DNA from: Terriglobia bacterium
Lineage (GTDB): Bacteria > Acidobacteriota > Terriglobia > Bryobacterales > Bryobacteraceae
DNA: 64,000 bases
Direction of reading: 5' to 3'
Assembly: GCA_020073615.1 (NCBI GenBank)
Contig: JAIQEX010000010.1
Location: 1 to 64,000 of the forward strand
In this document: positions 19,993 to 29,874 of the stretch, piece by piece
Position numbering within the stretch: position 1 is the stretch's first letter
How the letters are laid out: each line of letters opens with the position of its first letter
Notes under the pieces: model-generated
The model's input: the letters and a program-made list of their open reading frames with translations, nothing else
Told to the model about the DNA's origin: nothing
Databases searched by the model: none
Program-made: the position numbers and the translations under genes

Positions 19993-21216
19993 ATGAAAAT
20001 CCTCGCCCTGAACGGAGGGTCCAGCAGCTTCAAAGCGAGCCTGTTCGAGCTGGCCGGCTCCCCTCCGGCCGCCGCGCCGCCTCCGCTGTGGGATGCGCGC
20101 GTCGATTTCAAACACCACGAGGGCTCGGCCGAGATCCGCATCGCCGCCGCCGACGGCGCGCCGCTCCACCAGACCATCGCCGTGGCATCCCCGCTGGCCG
20201 CGCTCGAGCCGCTCCTGGCCATGCTGTGGAGCGGCGCCGCGCGCGCCGTTGCGGACCGCGCGGAGATCGCCGCTATCGGCCACAGGATCGTCCACGGCGG
20301 CAAAGCCTTCCGCCAGAGCACGCGCATCTCGCCCGATGTAATGGCCGCCATCGCGCGGCTGGCCAGTTTCGCGCCGGAACATAACCGCCTGGAGGTGGAG
20401 GCCATCGAGGAAGCGGAACGGATCTTCGGGCCCGCCACGCCGCAGGTGGCGGTGTTCGATACCGCGTTCCATGCCACCCTGCCGCCCGCGGCCTACGTCT
20501 ATCCGGGGCCTTATGACTGGCTCGCCGAGGGCACGCGCCGCTACGGCTTCCACGGCATCAGCCATCAGTACGTATCGCGCCGCGCTGCCGAAATTCTGGG
20601 ACGCGATTTGCACTCGCTGCGCATGATCGCCTGCCACCTGGGCAGCGGCTGCTCGCTGGCGGCGATCTCCGGCGGAGAGAGCGTCGATACCACCATGGGC
20701 TTCACGCCGCTCGAAGGCCTCATGATGGGGACGCGCTCGGGCTCCATCGATCCCGGCATCCTGATCCATCTGGTGCGCCACTGCGGGTACCGCGCCGAGG
20801 ACCTGGACCGCGTCCTGAACCAGGAATCCGGCTTGAAGGGCCTCTCCGGGATCTCCGGAGACATGCGCGACATCCTGTCGGCGATGGCCGCGGGCCACGA
20901 GCGCGCGCGCCTGGCTTTCGACGTCTACGTGCACCGCTTGTGCGCCTCCATAGGCGCCATGACGGCCAGCCTCCGCGGCCTCGACGCGCTGGTGTTCACC
21001 GCCGGCGTGGGCGAGAACTGCGCGCCGCTGCGGGCGGCGGCCTGCGAGACGCTCGCGTTTCTAGGGATGAAAATCGACCCCGTGAAGAATGATCACGCCG
21101 CGGAGGGAGATGCGGACATCGCGGCGGCCGATTCGGCCATACGCATCGTGGTGGTGCGTACCCAGGAGGAGTGGGAAATTGCCAAAGAGTGCGCCCGGGT
21201 CCTGACCGGCGGGTGA
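19993..21216 (+). CDS. ackA: Acetate kinase
   Basis: MKILALNGGSSSFKASLF; 'RYGFHGISHQYVS'; 'MGTRSGSIDPGIL'. Confidence 0.95.
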   Translation: MKILALNGGSSSFKASLFELAGSPPAAAPPPLWDARVDFKHHEGSAEIRIAAADGAPLHQTIAVASPLAALEPLLAMLWSGAARAVADRAEIAAIGHRIVHGGKAFRQSTRISPDVMAAIARLASFAPEHNRLEVEAIEEAERIFGPATPQVAVFDTAFHATLPPAAYVYPGPYDWLAEGTRRYGFHGISHQYVSRRAAEILGRDLHSLRMIACHLGSGCSLAAISGGESVDTTMGFTPLEGLMMGTRSGSIDPGILIHLVRHCGYRAEDLDRVLNQESGLKGLSGISGDMRDILSAMAAGHERARLAFDVYVHRLCASIGAMTASLRGLDALVFTAGVGENCAPLRAAACETLAFLGMKIDPVKNDHAAEGDADIAAADSAIRIVVVRTQEEWEIAKECARVLTGG

Positions 21217-21245
21217 CAATACGGAATAGAGGGCGCCTCGCCGGT

Positions 21246-22034
21246 CTACTTCGCCGGTGAGACGCTCTTGATCTTCAAGGCAACCTGTCCGCTTTCGGTG
21301 GAATAACCCAGGTACTCAAACTGAACGTGATAGGCATCGCGGAATTCCGTGAAAGCCTTGTACTCGCCGTTTAACTTCCATCCGGGATACAAGAAAAACT
21401 CATCGAACTGGATGATCGTGCCCGGAACCATTCTATCGGCCAGCCCCTCCAGCACGGTCTTTGTGGACGAATAAAGATCGGCATCCATATGAACGAACGC
21501 GAGAGGACCGCTGAATCGCCCCTTCCACCCGGGCAGCACCTGATCGAACCAGCCCTTGTGCAGCACCACATTCGGCCGCACGCGCGGCAGATCCATCCTG
21601 GCAAACGTTCCCTTCGGCATGCCTTCCCGCCAGTTTTCGGGCAAGCCTTCAAAAGAATCGAAACCATGGATCGGCTTCTGCGGAATCAGGGATGCAATGT
21701 AGTTAATCGTGCCGCCGGTGGCTACCCCGAATTCGCAGTACAGACCATCGGCGACGGTGACGGCTTCAATCGATTTCTTCAGTAGTTCACGCCTGGTCCC
21801 GCATGCCTGCAAAGCCGGCATGTACTCATCGATGAAGCGGGCCGAGTCCTCGCTGGCCATGCGAAGCCGGAGGTCGTACATTGTATTCGGATAGCCGGCA
21901 TCGTGAATCTCAGCCTTCACGGATCGGGCCATAGGTAACACTACGAGAAAGGTGTAGGCGCTGAACACCAGAACCGAACCAATCACTACAAGGGTCCAGT
22001 CGCGTTTCACGGGTTGCTGCTCCAGGGAGGACAT
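21246..22034 (-). CDS. TylF/macrocin O-methyltransferase-like SAM-dependent methyltransferase, membrane-anchored
   Basis: 'YCEFGVATGGTINYIASLIPQKPIHGFDSFEGLPENW'; N-terminal TM segment. Confidence 0.75.
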   Translation of the reverse strand: MSSLEQQPVKRDWTLVVIGSVLVFSAYTFLVVLPMARSVKAEIHDAGYPNTMYDLRLRMASEDSARFIDEYMPALQACGTRRELLKKSIEAVTVADGLYCEFGVATGGTINYIASLIPQKPIHGFDSFEGLPENWREGMPKGTFARMDLPRVRPNVVLHKGWFDQVLPGWKGRFSGPLAFVHMDADLYSSTKTVLEGLADRMVPGTIIQFDEFFLYPGWKLNGEYKAFTEFRDAYHVQFEYLGYSTESGQVALKIKSVSPAK

Positions 22035-22211
22035 AATCCTCTCTTGAGCGTAGCCAGCTATGGCGGGCATCACCAGTCCTCTTCGGTTAATTAATCAGCC
22101 GAGGACGCAGAATCCCAGAGCGCCCGATTCACGCTACGGCGCGATCGCATCGCCATGGGAGGTGATCTTTCAGGACTTGGGGTTCAGGCTTTCGCCCTTA
22201 TCCGCCTCTCC

Positions 22212-22439
22212 CTACACCTTCTCCTGTTCTTTGCGCCGCGCCGCCCAGTATTTCTTCATGCGGGCGGAAACATCCTGACGTTCCTTCAGGTCCATCGACT
22301 TTCGGCCTCGACGCTTGGTATCGTCCGACGCCGCCGATGGAGGTGCCGCCTTGTGCTGCAACCCCTCAAGCAGGGAGATGGCCTGCTCCAGGGTCGCCTT
22401 CTGCGCATATAGCTCGCGAATGACGTTTTCTAGATCCAT
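22212..22439 (-). CDS. Small coiled-coil hypothetical protein
   Basis: MDLENVIRELYAQKATLEQAISLLEGL...; plausible short ORF. Confidence 0.55.
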   Translation of the reverse strand: MDLENVIRELYAQKATLEQAISLLEGLQHKAAPPSAASDDTKRRGRKSMDLKERQDVSARMKKYWAARRKEQEKV

Positions 22440-22716
22440 GGCATTCAAAATTTAAAGACTGGCCCAAGATTCAAACGATCTTTTCCGTGCCGGGGAGCCC
22501 GGTATCAGTCCCAATTTCGTTCCGTAGCAACTAAGTTCGCTTCGTTCGTGATAGAAAGCGCAAGTCTAACATGCCGCGATGACGCAGTGAGCCAAAATTC
22601 GCCCAGAGTAAGGGGAAAACCTGAGTTTACGTTAGTTTACGTACAAACAGCTTCCGGGACGGCGACTTGATTAATGCAGTTAAGCAAGATAGCTGAATCA
22701 AACGGCCCGCCGCCCT

Positions 22717-25713
22717 TCAACGGCGCAAGCGGCGCGAACCCTTCTGTCCCACGACCACCTCCAGCCTGGTTCCCTGGCCCGGTACGGAATCGACCGTCAG
22801 GCACGCCGCCATCTGCCGGGCGCGCTCGCTCATTCCCGCCAGGCCCCAATGGTTGTTCTTGGCGGCCGCCGCCTGCGGATCGAAACCCACGCCGTCGTCC
22901 TGCACCGCGAGACGGACCTCGTGCGCGGCATACACCAGCTCGAGCGTAATCCGCTGCGGCTTCCCGTGATTCATGGCGTTGGTCATCGCCTCCCGGGCGA
23001 TGATGAACAGGTTGGCCTGCACATCGTAAGGAAGCTCGCGGGCTTTTCCGGTCACTGCCATGTCGAAGCGGATGGGGGTGCCCTCCACGATCTGCCGGGA
23101 CGCCGTCCGCAGCGCTTCCGGCAGCGTGCTGTTCTCCAGCGCGGAAATGCGCATCGCCGAGAGCGCCTGGCGGGCCTCCCGCAAGGAACGGTCGGCTTGC
23201 TCCAGCGCCAGATCCATCCTGCGCTTGCCGGCTTCGGGCGAGTTGGCCATCTGGCGCGAGGCCGCCTCCAGTTGGAATACCACCCCCGCGAATCCCTGCA
23301 GGATGGTGTCGTGCATCTCGCGGGTGACCCTCGTGCGCTCCTGGAGGACCAGCCGGAATCCGGATCGGAGCTGGCGCAGGCGGAGCCGGTGCCCGCCATA
23401 GCCGGCCAGCCCGGCCGCGCTCGCGCACAACGCCAGAAACAGCCACGTCTGGTAAAAGTACGGCTCCGCGCGAAATGCCAGCGCCGCTCCCGTTCGGTTC
23501 CAGACGCCATCGTTGTTGCAGGCGATCACACGGAAGCGATAGTGCCTGGGCGGCAGATTGGCGTAGACGATCTGGCGCCTGGTTCCGGCCTCCACCCAAT
23601 CCTTATCGAAGCCCTCCAGTTTGTAGCGGAAGCGAATCGATTCCGGCTGCGTCAGGCTGAGGGCGGTGTACTCGAATTGGACGGCGCGGCCGCGCAGACC
23701 GATCTCGCGTGCGCGGAGTTCGAGCGGCTTGCCGTCGACCAGCAAATGCTCGATGGCGACCGGCGGAGGCAGCGTGTTGGTGCGAATCGTTCCAGGATCG
23801 ATACTGGCGACGCCGTCTTGCGTATCGATCCAAAGCCGTCCATCGCGCGACCTGGCGATGCGCGGACCGGACATTCCGAATTTGGCCGGACGGATGCCGT
23901 CGCCAGGGCCGTAGGTGGCGAACGCCAGGCGCTGGGGCGCGCCGTCGGCGATTCTCTCCAGGCCGGAAAGTTCGAGCGCCAGCAGGCCCGCGGCAGTTAC
24001 CAGCCACAGGTGGCCGTGCGTGTCCTCGCCGATCGCCTGGATGCCGCCTTCCGGCAGGCCTTGCGCGGTAGTCCATGTTGTCCAGTGTCCCTTGCGAAAC
24101 CGGCTCAGCCCCTGGCCGGTTCCCACCCAGGCGTTATCGAGACTGTCTTCGTAAATCGCCTGCACCGGGCCGGCCGCCAGCCCGTTCGGCGGGTCGTAGG
24201 AATGAACCGATCCGCCGCTCACGACCGCGATGCCGCCTTCGTGATAGCCGATCCATAGATCTCCGCCGCGGCTGGTGTGGAGCTGGTAGATGCTCTTCCC
24301 CGGCGGCAGGCCATCCGGTTTGGCCGGCGCGGGCAGGCCATGCTGCAATTGCCACAGGCCCCGTTGCGCGTCGGCCAGCCAGAGCCCTCCACTGCGGCCG
24401 GCGGTGATGGCGAAGACACGAGTGAGGCGCGTCCCCGCGGTCCCCCGGATCTCCACAAAACGGTTGTGGGACAAGTAGCCCAGCCCGCCGGTCGTGCCCG
24501 CCCAGAGGGTCCCGCGCGCATCCTCGTAGAGAGACAGGACCGTGGCCGGCGGCAGCCCCGCTTCTCGCGCATACGTCGTCACGCGATTGCCGCGCACGCG
24601 GCTGAGTCCGCCGCCAACGGCGGCCACCCAAACGTCTCCGTCCCGAGTGGCGCAAACCGCGGTAATGGAGTTTCCCGCCAGGCCGTCCTGTGTGGACCAA
24701 CGCGCCACCTTCGGCTGCCGGAAGCGGTCCAGGCCATTCGCTGTCCCCACCCACAGATTCCCCTCGCGATCCTCGAACATGGCCGTTATCTCATCGCTCG
24801 ATAGCCCGTCCCGGCGGGTGAAGTGCTCCGTCCCGCCGTTCCGCAGGCACAGCAGACCCCGGTTCATGGTTCCGATCCACAGGTTGCCATCGTGTTCCCG
24901 CAACAGAGCCTTAAAATCATTTCTGAGAGGACCGCTGGCCGGCTCGATTCTGCCGTTGGCAAAGCGGAGGATGCCACTCGTCACGCCGGCGAGGAACAGG
25001 TTCCCGGCGGCATCTCCGGTGATTGAGTCGATCCTGTCGCCCGGGCTGGTGAGGCGGCACTGTTCCGCTCGGCTGCCATTCCAGCGGCAGAAGCCCGCCG
25101 ACGTTCCCACCCAGATCGTGCCGCCGCGGTCCTGAAACAAAGACGGAACTTGAAGGCCTGGCAGCCCGGACTCCCATCCAAACGTCTTGACCGTGCCCTT
25201 TTCGATCAACACGAGTCCGGCGGCGGTCTCTTGCGCGCTACCCGCCCAAAGGCGTCCGGCGCGATCTTCGAGCATGGCCGCAATCGTCTGGCTGGTCAAG
25301 ACATTGCCTCCGGCGCAGGGGACCAGGTGCCCATCGCGCAGCTTGGCGATGCCGCTTTCCGTGCCGATCCATAGACCTCCGTCAGCCGATGCAGCCAGCG
25401 ATTTGATCGCCTCGCCCGGCAGCTTTTCTCCCTGCGGCGGCTTCCAGGCGGCGAAGCGCAGGCCGTCAAACCGGAGCAGCCCCTGGGCTGTTCCCAGCCA
25501 CAGGTAACCGTCGCTGGTCTGGGCCAGAGCCTCCACGCCAGGCACCACGGCGCCCTCCATCTGGGTCCAGCTCGTGTGCAGGTACTGCGTGAGAGACAGT
25601 CCGGGAGTCAGAGCAGAAGCGCAATTGGCGAGCGCGATCAGAGCGGCCGCAGCGGCCGGGAATTGGAGGCATGCCTTCCCTCCGGGTACCGCGCAGGTTT
25701 TCACCCCGGTCAT
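22717..25713 (-). CDS. Two-component sensor kinase with Reg_prop beta-propeller, Y_Y_Y and HisKA_3 domains
   Basis: Repeated 'DREGNLWVGTANGLDRF' propeller motifs; 'LQERTRVTREMHDTILQGFAGVVFQLE'. Confidence 0.93.
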   Translation of the reverse strand: MTGVKTCAVPGGKACLQFPAAAAALIALANCASALTPGLSLTQYLHTSWTQMEGAVVPGVEALAQTSDGYLWLGTAQGLLRFDGLRFAAWKPPQGEKLPGEAIKSLAASADGGLWIGTESGIAKLRDGHLVPCAGGNVLTSQTIAAMLEDRAGRLWAGSAQETAAGLVLIEKGTVKTFGWESGLPGLQVPSLFQDRGGTIWVGTSAGFCRWNGSRAEQCRLTSPGDRIDSITGDAAGNLFLAGVTSGILRFANGRIEPASGPLRNDFKALLREHDGNLWIGTMNRGLLCLRNGGTEHFTRRDGLSSDEITAMFEDREGNLWVGTANGLDRFRQPKVARWSTQDGLAGNSITAVCATRDGDVWVAAVGGGLSRVRGNRVTTYAREAGLPPATVLSLYEDARGTLWAGTTGGLGYLSHNRFVEIRGTAGTRLTRVFAITAGRSGGLWLADAQRGLWQLQHGLPAPAKPDGLPPGKSIYQLHTSRGGDLWIGYHEGGIAVVSGGSVHSYDPPNGLAAGPVQAIYEDSLDNAWVGTGQGLSRFRKGHWTTWTTAQGLPEGGIQAIGEDTHGHLWLVTAAGLLALELSGLERIADGAPQRLAFATYGPGDGIRPAKFGMSGPRIARSRDGRLWIDTQDGVASIDPGTIRTNTLPPPVAIEHLLVDGKPLELRAREIGLRGRAVQFEYTALSLTQPESIRFRYKLEGFDKDWVEAGTRRQIVYANLPPRHYRFRVIACNNDGVWNRTGAALAFRAEPYFYQTWLFLALCASAAGLAGYGGHRLRLRQLRSGFRLVLQERTRVTREMHDTILQGFAGVVFQLEAASRQMANSPEAGKRRMDLALEQADRSLREARQALSAMRISALENSTLPEALRTASRQIVEGTPIRFDMAVTGKARELPYDVQANLFIIAREAMTNAMNHGKPQRITLELVYAAHEVRLAVQDDGVGFDPQAAAAKNNHWGLAGMSERARQMAACLTVDSVPGQGTRLEVVVGQKGSRRLRR

Positions 25714-25811
25714 CTCCTGTCGTGAGTGCAGGCACTATTATCGCCCAACAAATCGGGATCGCGATTTCCCATCGGGTATAATTTAAGGAATTCCCGCAAC
25801 GTTACAAGGAA

Positions 25812-26441
25812 ATGAGTGCCAAGGGTCCTATCACGGTCCTGGTGGTCGACGATCATCCTGTGGTGCGGGATGGCCTGAAGGCCATCATTTCTTCCGAGCC
25901 CGGCATGGAAGTGGTGGGCGACGTGGGCACCGCTGGCGAGGCAGTCGCGGCCTACCTCGTGTTGCGCCCCGCCATAGTGCTGATGGATCTGCTGCTGCCC
26001 GATTTCAGCGGCTCGGAAGCCATCCAACGCATCTGCCAGAGGTCGCCGAATGCCCAGATCATTGTCCTGACGACGGCCGATGGCGATGCCGAAATCTACC
26101 GCGCGCTCGAGGCCGGCGCCCGCGGATATCTGCTGAAGGACATGGTGAGGCGCGAGCTCATCCAGGCCATCCGCCAGGTCTGTGCCGGGCAGCGGTACAT
26201 CCCCGCGCAAGTGGGAGCGCGCATCGCCGAGAACCTTCCCCGGCCGGATATCACCGCGCGCGAGATCGAAGTGCTGCAACTGATCGCTTCCGGTTTTCGG
26301 AATAAAGAAATAGCGCACCGGCTAGGGGTCACCGAAGCCACCGTCAACGCCCACATCAAGCATTGCCTGGCGAAGCTCAGCGCCACCGACCGCACTCACG
26401 CCGTTATGGTGGCGCTGCGCCGCGGCATCATTCATCTGTAG
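25812..26441 (+). CDS. NarL/LuxR-family response regulator
   Basis: 'ITVLVVDDHPVVRDGLKAII'; 'DITAREIEVLQLIASGFRNKEIAHRLGVTEATVNAHIK'. Confidence 0.94.
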   Translation: MSAKGPITVLVVDDHPVVRDGLKAIISSEPGMEVVGDVGTAGEAVAAYLVLRPAIVLMDLLLPDFSGSEAIQRICQRSPNAQIIVLTTADGDAEIYRALEAGARGYLLKDMVRRELIQAIRQVCAGQRYIPAQVGARIAENLPRPDITAREIEVLQLIASGFRNKEIAHRLGVTEATVNAHIKHCLAKLSATDRTHAVMVALRRGIIHL

Positions 26442-26489
26442 CCGATCACTGAACGCCGATAGCCGGCCGCTCCCGCTTAGCCCCCGCTA

Positions 26490-26505
26490 TTACCAGATTT
26501 GGTAA
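26490..26505. promoter_or_regulatory. Inverted repeat TTACCA-gatt-TGGTAA upstream of the lasso-like operon
   Basis: 6-bp perfect arms with 4-nt spacer. Confidence 0.45.
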
Positions 26506-26565
26506 CAACCGTTCTAGCAGATTGGGCGATTCGCTGCGGCTCCACACTGCCGCAGACTGGATTCC

Positions 26566-27123
26566 ATGTTGAGACATACCCGCCTCAACAGGGGGCCGGA
26601 GGCGTTGCTATGGGCTCCACTGCCGTTTGCCGCCGCGCGATCGGGGCCGCCCCCGAGGACCAGCGGCGTACTGCCCCACATACAACTCGATCAGTGGCCG
26701 CCCCCTGCCATCGTTGCGCGCCTTATTGATCGCAGTCTCCAGTTTCCCCACGTGCGCGCGCGGCAGAGCCGGATGGCCTCCCCCGAGACGCAGGCCCTGT
26801 GGGTGTCCGACGAGCGCGCTCTCGGCCCCGCCGAGGCGTTCATCGACGGCCTCGAATTCTGCCATCTTCACGCGGCGCCGGAGGGCAGCCTCCATTTGAC
26901 GCTGCCGCGGGAGGTTCGCCCGCAAGTTCTGAAATTGGGCTGGGCCGAACTGCATCTGCTGGTCCGCGCCGGGTTCCTGCCGGAGTCGCTGGTGCTGGTC
27001 TATGCCCCACGGAACGACTCCGAGTTGGAGATCGCGCTGCGGCTGGTCCAGATTTCGTGCCAGTTCGCGCAGGGTGTCTATGACCGGTTGCGCTCGCCGC
27101 GGCGTGAGGCGATCCATGGGTAA
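26566..27123 (+). CDS. DUF5519/'luciferase'-domain family protein
   Basis: 'FCHLHAAPEGSLHLTLP...KLGWAELHLL...LVLVYAPRNDSELEIALRLVQIS'; 8-nt overlap with the downstream cyclase. Confidence 0.65.
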   Translation: MLRHTRLNRGPEALLWAPLPFAAARSGPPPRTSGVLPHIQLDQWPPPAIVARLIDRSLQFPHVRARQSRMASPETQALWVSDERALGPAEAFIDGLEFCHLHAAPEGSLHLTLPREVRPQVLKLGWAELHLLVRAGFLPESLVLVYAPRNDSELEIALRLVQISCQFAQGVYDRLRSPRREAIHG

Positions 27124-28978
27124 ATTGGCGGGCATTTTTTACTTCGATTTGCGGCCGGTCTCCCCGGAAGATCGCGATCGGGTTGGGCGGAGCCTCGATG
27201 GTCCGGAGCCCGCCGCTCTGGAGATCTACGGCGCTCCCGGACTTTTGATGGCATACGCCGCATCGCCCGATTCCCGGCGCGACCGCGGCGCCGGCTGTTG
27301 CTCGGCGGGCCACCGCGCGTGCACCTTTGACGGCCGGCTGGACAACCGCGCCGAGCTGCTTGCCAGGCTTGACGAAAACCGATCGCGGGCGCCCGCCAGC
27401 GCCGTTGCCCTCGCCATCCATGAGGCCGATGGCCCTGCGGGATTGGGCCGGCTCGTGGGCGACTGGAGCCTGGCCATTTGGAACGCGCGGAATCGGACCG
27501 TATCGCTCGCCAGCGACTACGCCGGCACCCGTCCGCTTTATTTCCATCGGACGGCCAGCCGCCTCATCTGGTCCTCGTCGCTCAAAGATATCGCCGAGTG
27601 GGCCCGCGCCGGAGACCTCGACGAAGACTACGCAGCCGCCTTCCTCAGCCGCGGCCTCGCTGCACATCGAACGCCGTATCGCGGCGTTCTCCCGGTCCCC
27701 GCGGGTTCCATCGTCAGCGTATCGCCCCAGCGGTTGGAGACGACCAAGTATTGGAGCCTTCCGGTCAGCCGGACCATCCACTATCGAGACGAGTCGCAAT
27801 ATGAAGAGCAACTGCGGGTGTTGTTTCAGGAAGCGGTTGCCGCCCGCCTCGACACCGCCGCGCCGGTCTGCGCCGAACTGAGCGGCGGCCTGGACTCGTC
27901 GTCGGTGGTCTCCATGGCCCACCGCTTGATTCAGGGCGGCAAGGTCCGAGCGCCCGGACTGGTCAGCTTCAGCTATCGCTCCGCCGGGTCTACCGACGAA
28001 CAGTTTTACCGCGCGGTGGAGCAGAGCTGTAACCTTCCGGCGGTCCATCTGGAAACCGGCGAATACCCCGCCACCTCCCCGGACTTCGCCGCCGCCGCGC
28101 CCCTGTTGTGGGGGCCGCGCCTGACCGAGGTGGCGCGCCGCATGGCGGCGGGCGGATCGCGTGTGTTCCTCACCGGCCAGCTTGGCGACCTGATGATGGG
28201 AAACTGGCTCGACGATTCCGAACAGGCCGGCGACTACCTGCGGCAGGGCCGGTTTTCGCAAGCCGTGCGCGAGGCTTTTGCCTGGAGCCATTCCCTGCGG
28301 GTCCCCGTCTATTCCATTCTCGGGCGCGCGCTCGGAGTGGCCTCTTCGGTCAACGCGGATATGGCGCGAAACGCGGCCGGCCACGCTGCTTATGGCGACT
28401 CCCTCAGCCCCGGCCTGAGCAGAATCGCCGCCCTTCACGAGCGCGGCCTCTCCGCACAGGACTGGCTGCGGCACGCGTTGCCGGCTCGCCGAAAACGGCT
28501 CAAGGCGCTCCATGAGGTTCTGCAATGCCGGGCCTTGCAATGTCCCGAACCCATGCAAGGCGTCGAGTACTGCCATCCGTTTCTCCACCGCCCGCTGGTG
28601 GAATTCATGCTGGCCATTCCGCCCGCGGCCGTCTGCCGGCCGGGCGAGCCCCGGCGCCTGATGCGCCGCGCCTTCGCCGGCATCGTTCCCGATCTGGTGC
28701 TTCGCCGCCGCTCCAAGGGAGGCTACGACGCCATGTTCCTGAACGCTCTCCGGCCGTGCGCCTCCGAGCTTCTGCGCCGTCCCGGAGAGATAGGTCTGGT
28801 GCAGCTTGGTTACGTGGACCGCCGCAGCGTTGAATTCCGCCTGCGCAGGCTGGTGGCGGGTCTGGAGTGCAATGAATCGCAGTTGCGCCACCTGATTCTG
28901 TTCGAATTCTGGCTGCGCAATCGAGAGCAGGCCGGCAGCGCCGCCGATGGGCGCGCCACGGCGCCGGCGGCGGCGTAG
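27116..28978 (+). CDS. Asparagine-synthase-like lasso peptide macrolactam synthetase (C protein)
   Basis: PP-loop 'CAELSGGLDSSSVVSMA'; N-terminus MGKLAGIF lacks the glutaminase Cys; start revised. Confidence 0.88.
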   Translation: MGKLAGIFYFDLRPVSPEDRDRVGRSLDGPEPAALEIYGAPGLLMAYAASPDSRRDRGAGCCSAGHRACTFDGRLDNRAELLARLDENRSRAPASAVALAIHEADGPAGLGRLVGDWSLAIWNARNRTVSLASDYAGTRPLYFHRTASRLIWSSSLKDIAEWARAGDLDEDYAAAFLSRGLAAHRTPYRGVLPVPAGSIVSVSPQRLETTKYWSLPVSRTIHYRDESQYEEQLRVLFQEAVAARLDTAAPVCAELSGGLDSSSVVSMAHRLIQGGKVRAPGLVSFSYRSAGSTDEQFYRAVEQSCNLPAVHLETGEYPATSPDFAAAAPLLWGPRLTEVARRMAAGGSRVFLTGQLGDLMMGNWLDDSEQAGDYLRQGRFSQAVREAFAWSHSLRVPVYSILGRALGVASSVNADMARNAAGHAAYGDSLSPGLSRIAALHERGLSAQDWLRHALPARRKRLKALHEVLQCRALQCPEPMQGVEYCHPFLHRPLVEFMLAIPPAAVCRPGEPRRLMRRAFAGIVPDLVLRRRSKGGYDAMFLNALRPCASELLRRPGEIGLVQLGYVDRRSVEFRLRRLVAGLECNESQLRHLILFEFWLRNREQAGSAADGRATAPAAA

Positions 28979-29110
28979 CGGTGGCGGTAGAACCCGGCGA
29001 TGGCGGCATCACCTGAAATGGGTACGAAACGATAAGAGAATTCGGGATTGTGGGGGATCGGAACATAACGTAGCCTCAGGGGGAGTTCAGCCCTGCAAAT
29101 TCGGAGGGTC

Positions 29111-29470
29111 ATGTTCACGTCATTTCGCCGGGCCATCCGGCACTTCCGCTACCGGCGCGCGGCGCAATCCGTGGCGCAGCCGAAACCGCCCGGGGAGGGT
29201 GTACCGATTGTCCCCGCGGAAGTCCGGGCGTCGACCGGCGGCGGCGCTCTATTGCTGCTCGACACCGGGCAGGGCCTTCTCTTCAAGTCCAACTCTACGG
29301 GCGCCCGTATCTGGCAGGGTCTGGTGGAGGGCAAATCCATGACGGCCGTTGCCCAACAATTGAGCGAGGAATATGGCATCGCGCCGGAGCGCACAGCAGG
29401 AGACATCGAACGCTTCCTGGCGGATCTCCGGGCCAACGGTCTGCTGACGGTTGCTCAGGGGAGCCGATGA
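29111..29470 (+). CDS. PqqD-like RiPP recognition element (lasso B1/E)
   Basis: 'GGGALLLLDTGQGLLFKSNSTGARIWQGLVEGKSMTAVAQQLSEEYGI...DIERFLADLRANGLL'. Confidence 0.88.
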   Translation: MFTSFRRAIRHFRYRRAAQSVAQPKPPGEGVPIVPAEVRASTGGGALLLLDTGQGLLFKSNSTGARIWQGLVEGKSMTAVAQQLSEEYGIAPERTAGDIERFLADLRANGLLTVAQGSR

Positions 29471-29856
29471 TCGCGCGCCTCTCCCGCAGCCTGTTGATCG
29501 CGCAAGCCCTCTGGCAACTGCTTCGCTATGACGTGGTGCTCAGAGCAGGGGGCTTCCGCCGCATTCATCGCGACCTGGGCCGGCGGCGCCCCAAGCCGGC
29601 GGGCGGCGCTCCCAGCCGGGAAGCGCGCATCTGCGAGGCCATGCGGTGGGCCCTTTCGTTGTACTGCAAGCCGGCCCTGTGTTTGCAGCGTGCGGTTGCC
29701 ACTGCTCGTCTGTTGCGGCGGCACGGCATGGAAGCGCACGTCGTGATCGGATACCGGCCCGAGCCGTTCTTCGGGCACGCCTGGGTCGAGATTGAGGGCC
29801 GGGTAGTGGACGATTCGCCGGCCTGGCAGCGCCTGCATGTTTTGGAGCGAATTTAG
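29467..29856 (+). CDS. Transglutaminase-like lasso leader peptidase (B2)
   Basis: Cys/His/Asp triad in 'KPALCLQRAVATARLLRRHG', 'FFGHAWVEIEGRVVDDSP'; 4-nt overlap with B1. Confidence 0.9.
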   Translation: MIARLSRSLLIAQALWQLLRYDVVLRAGGFRRIHRDLGRRRPKPAGGAPSREARICEAMRWALSLYCKPALCLQRAVATARLLRRHGMEAHVVIGYRPEPFFGHAWVEIEGRVVDDSPAWQRLHVLERI

Positions 29857-29874
29857 AAAGTGAAAAGGAGAAAC

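Noticed and set aside
26840-28891. 683-aa minus-strand ORF over the lasso cyclase
   Set aside because: The plus strand has the SGGLDSSS ATP-pyrophosphatase motif and coupled neighbours; the minus ORF is a shadow.
28979-29110. Possible second precursor or riboswitch in the 132-nt gap between C and B1
   Set aside because: Only tiny ORFs of about 5 codons and no recognisable conserved RNA motif.
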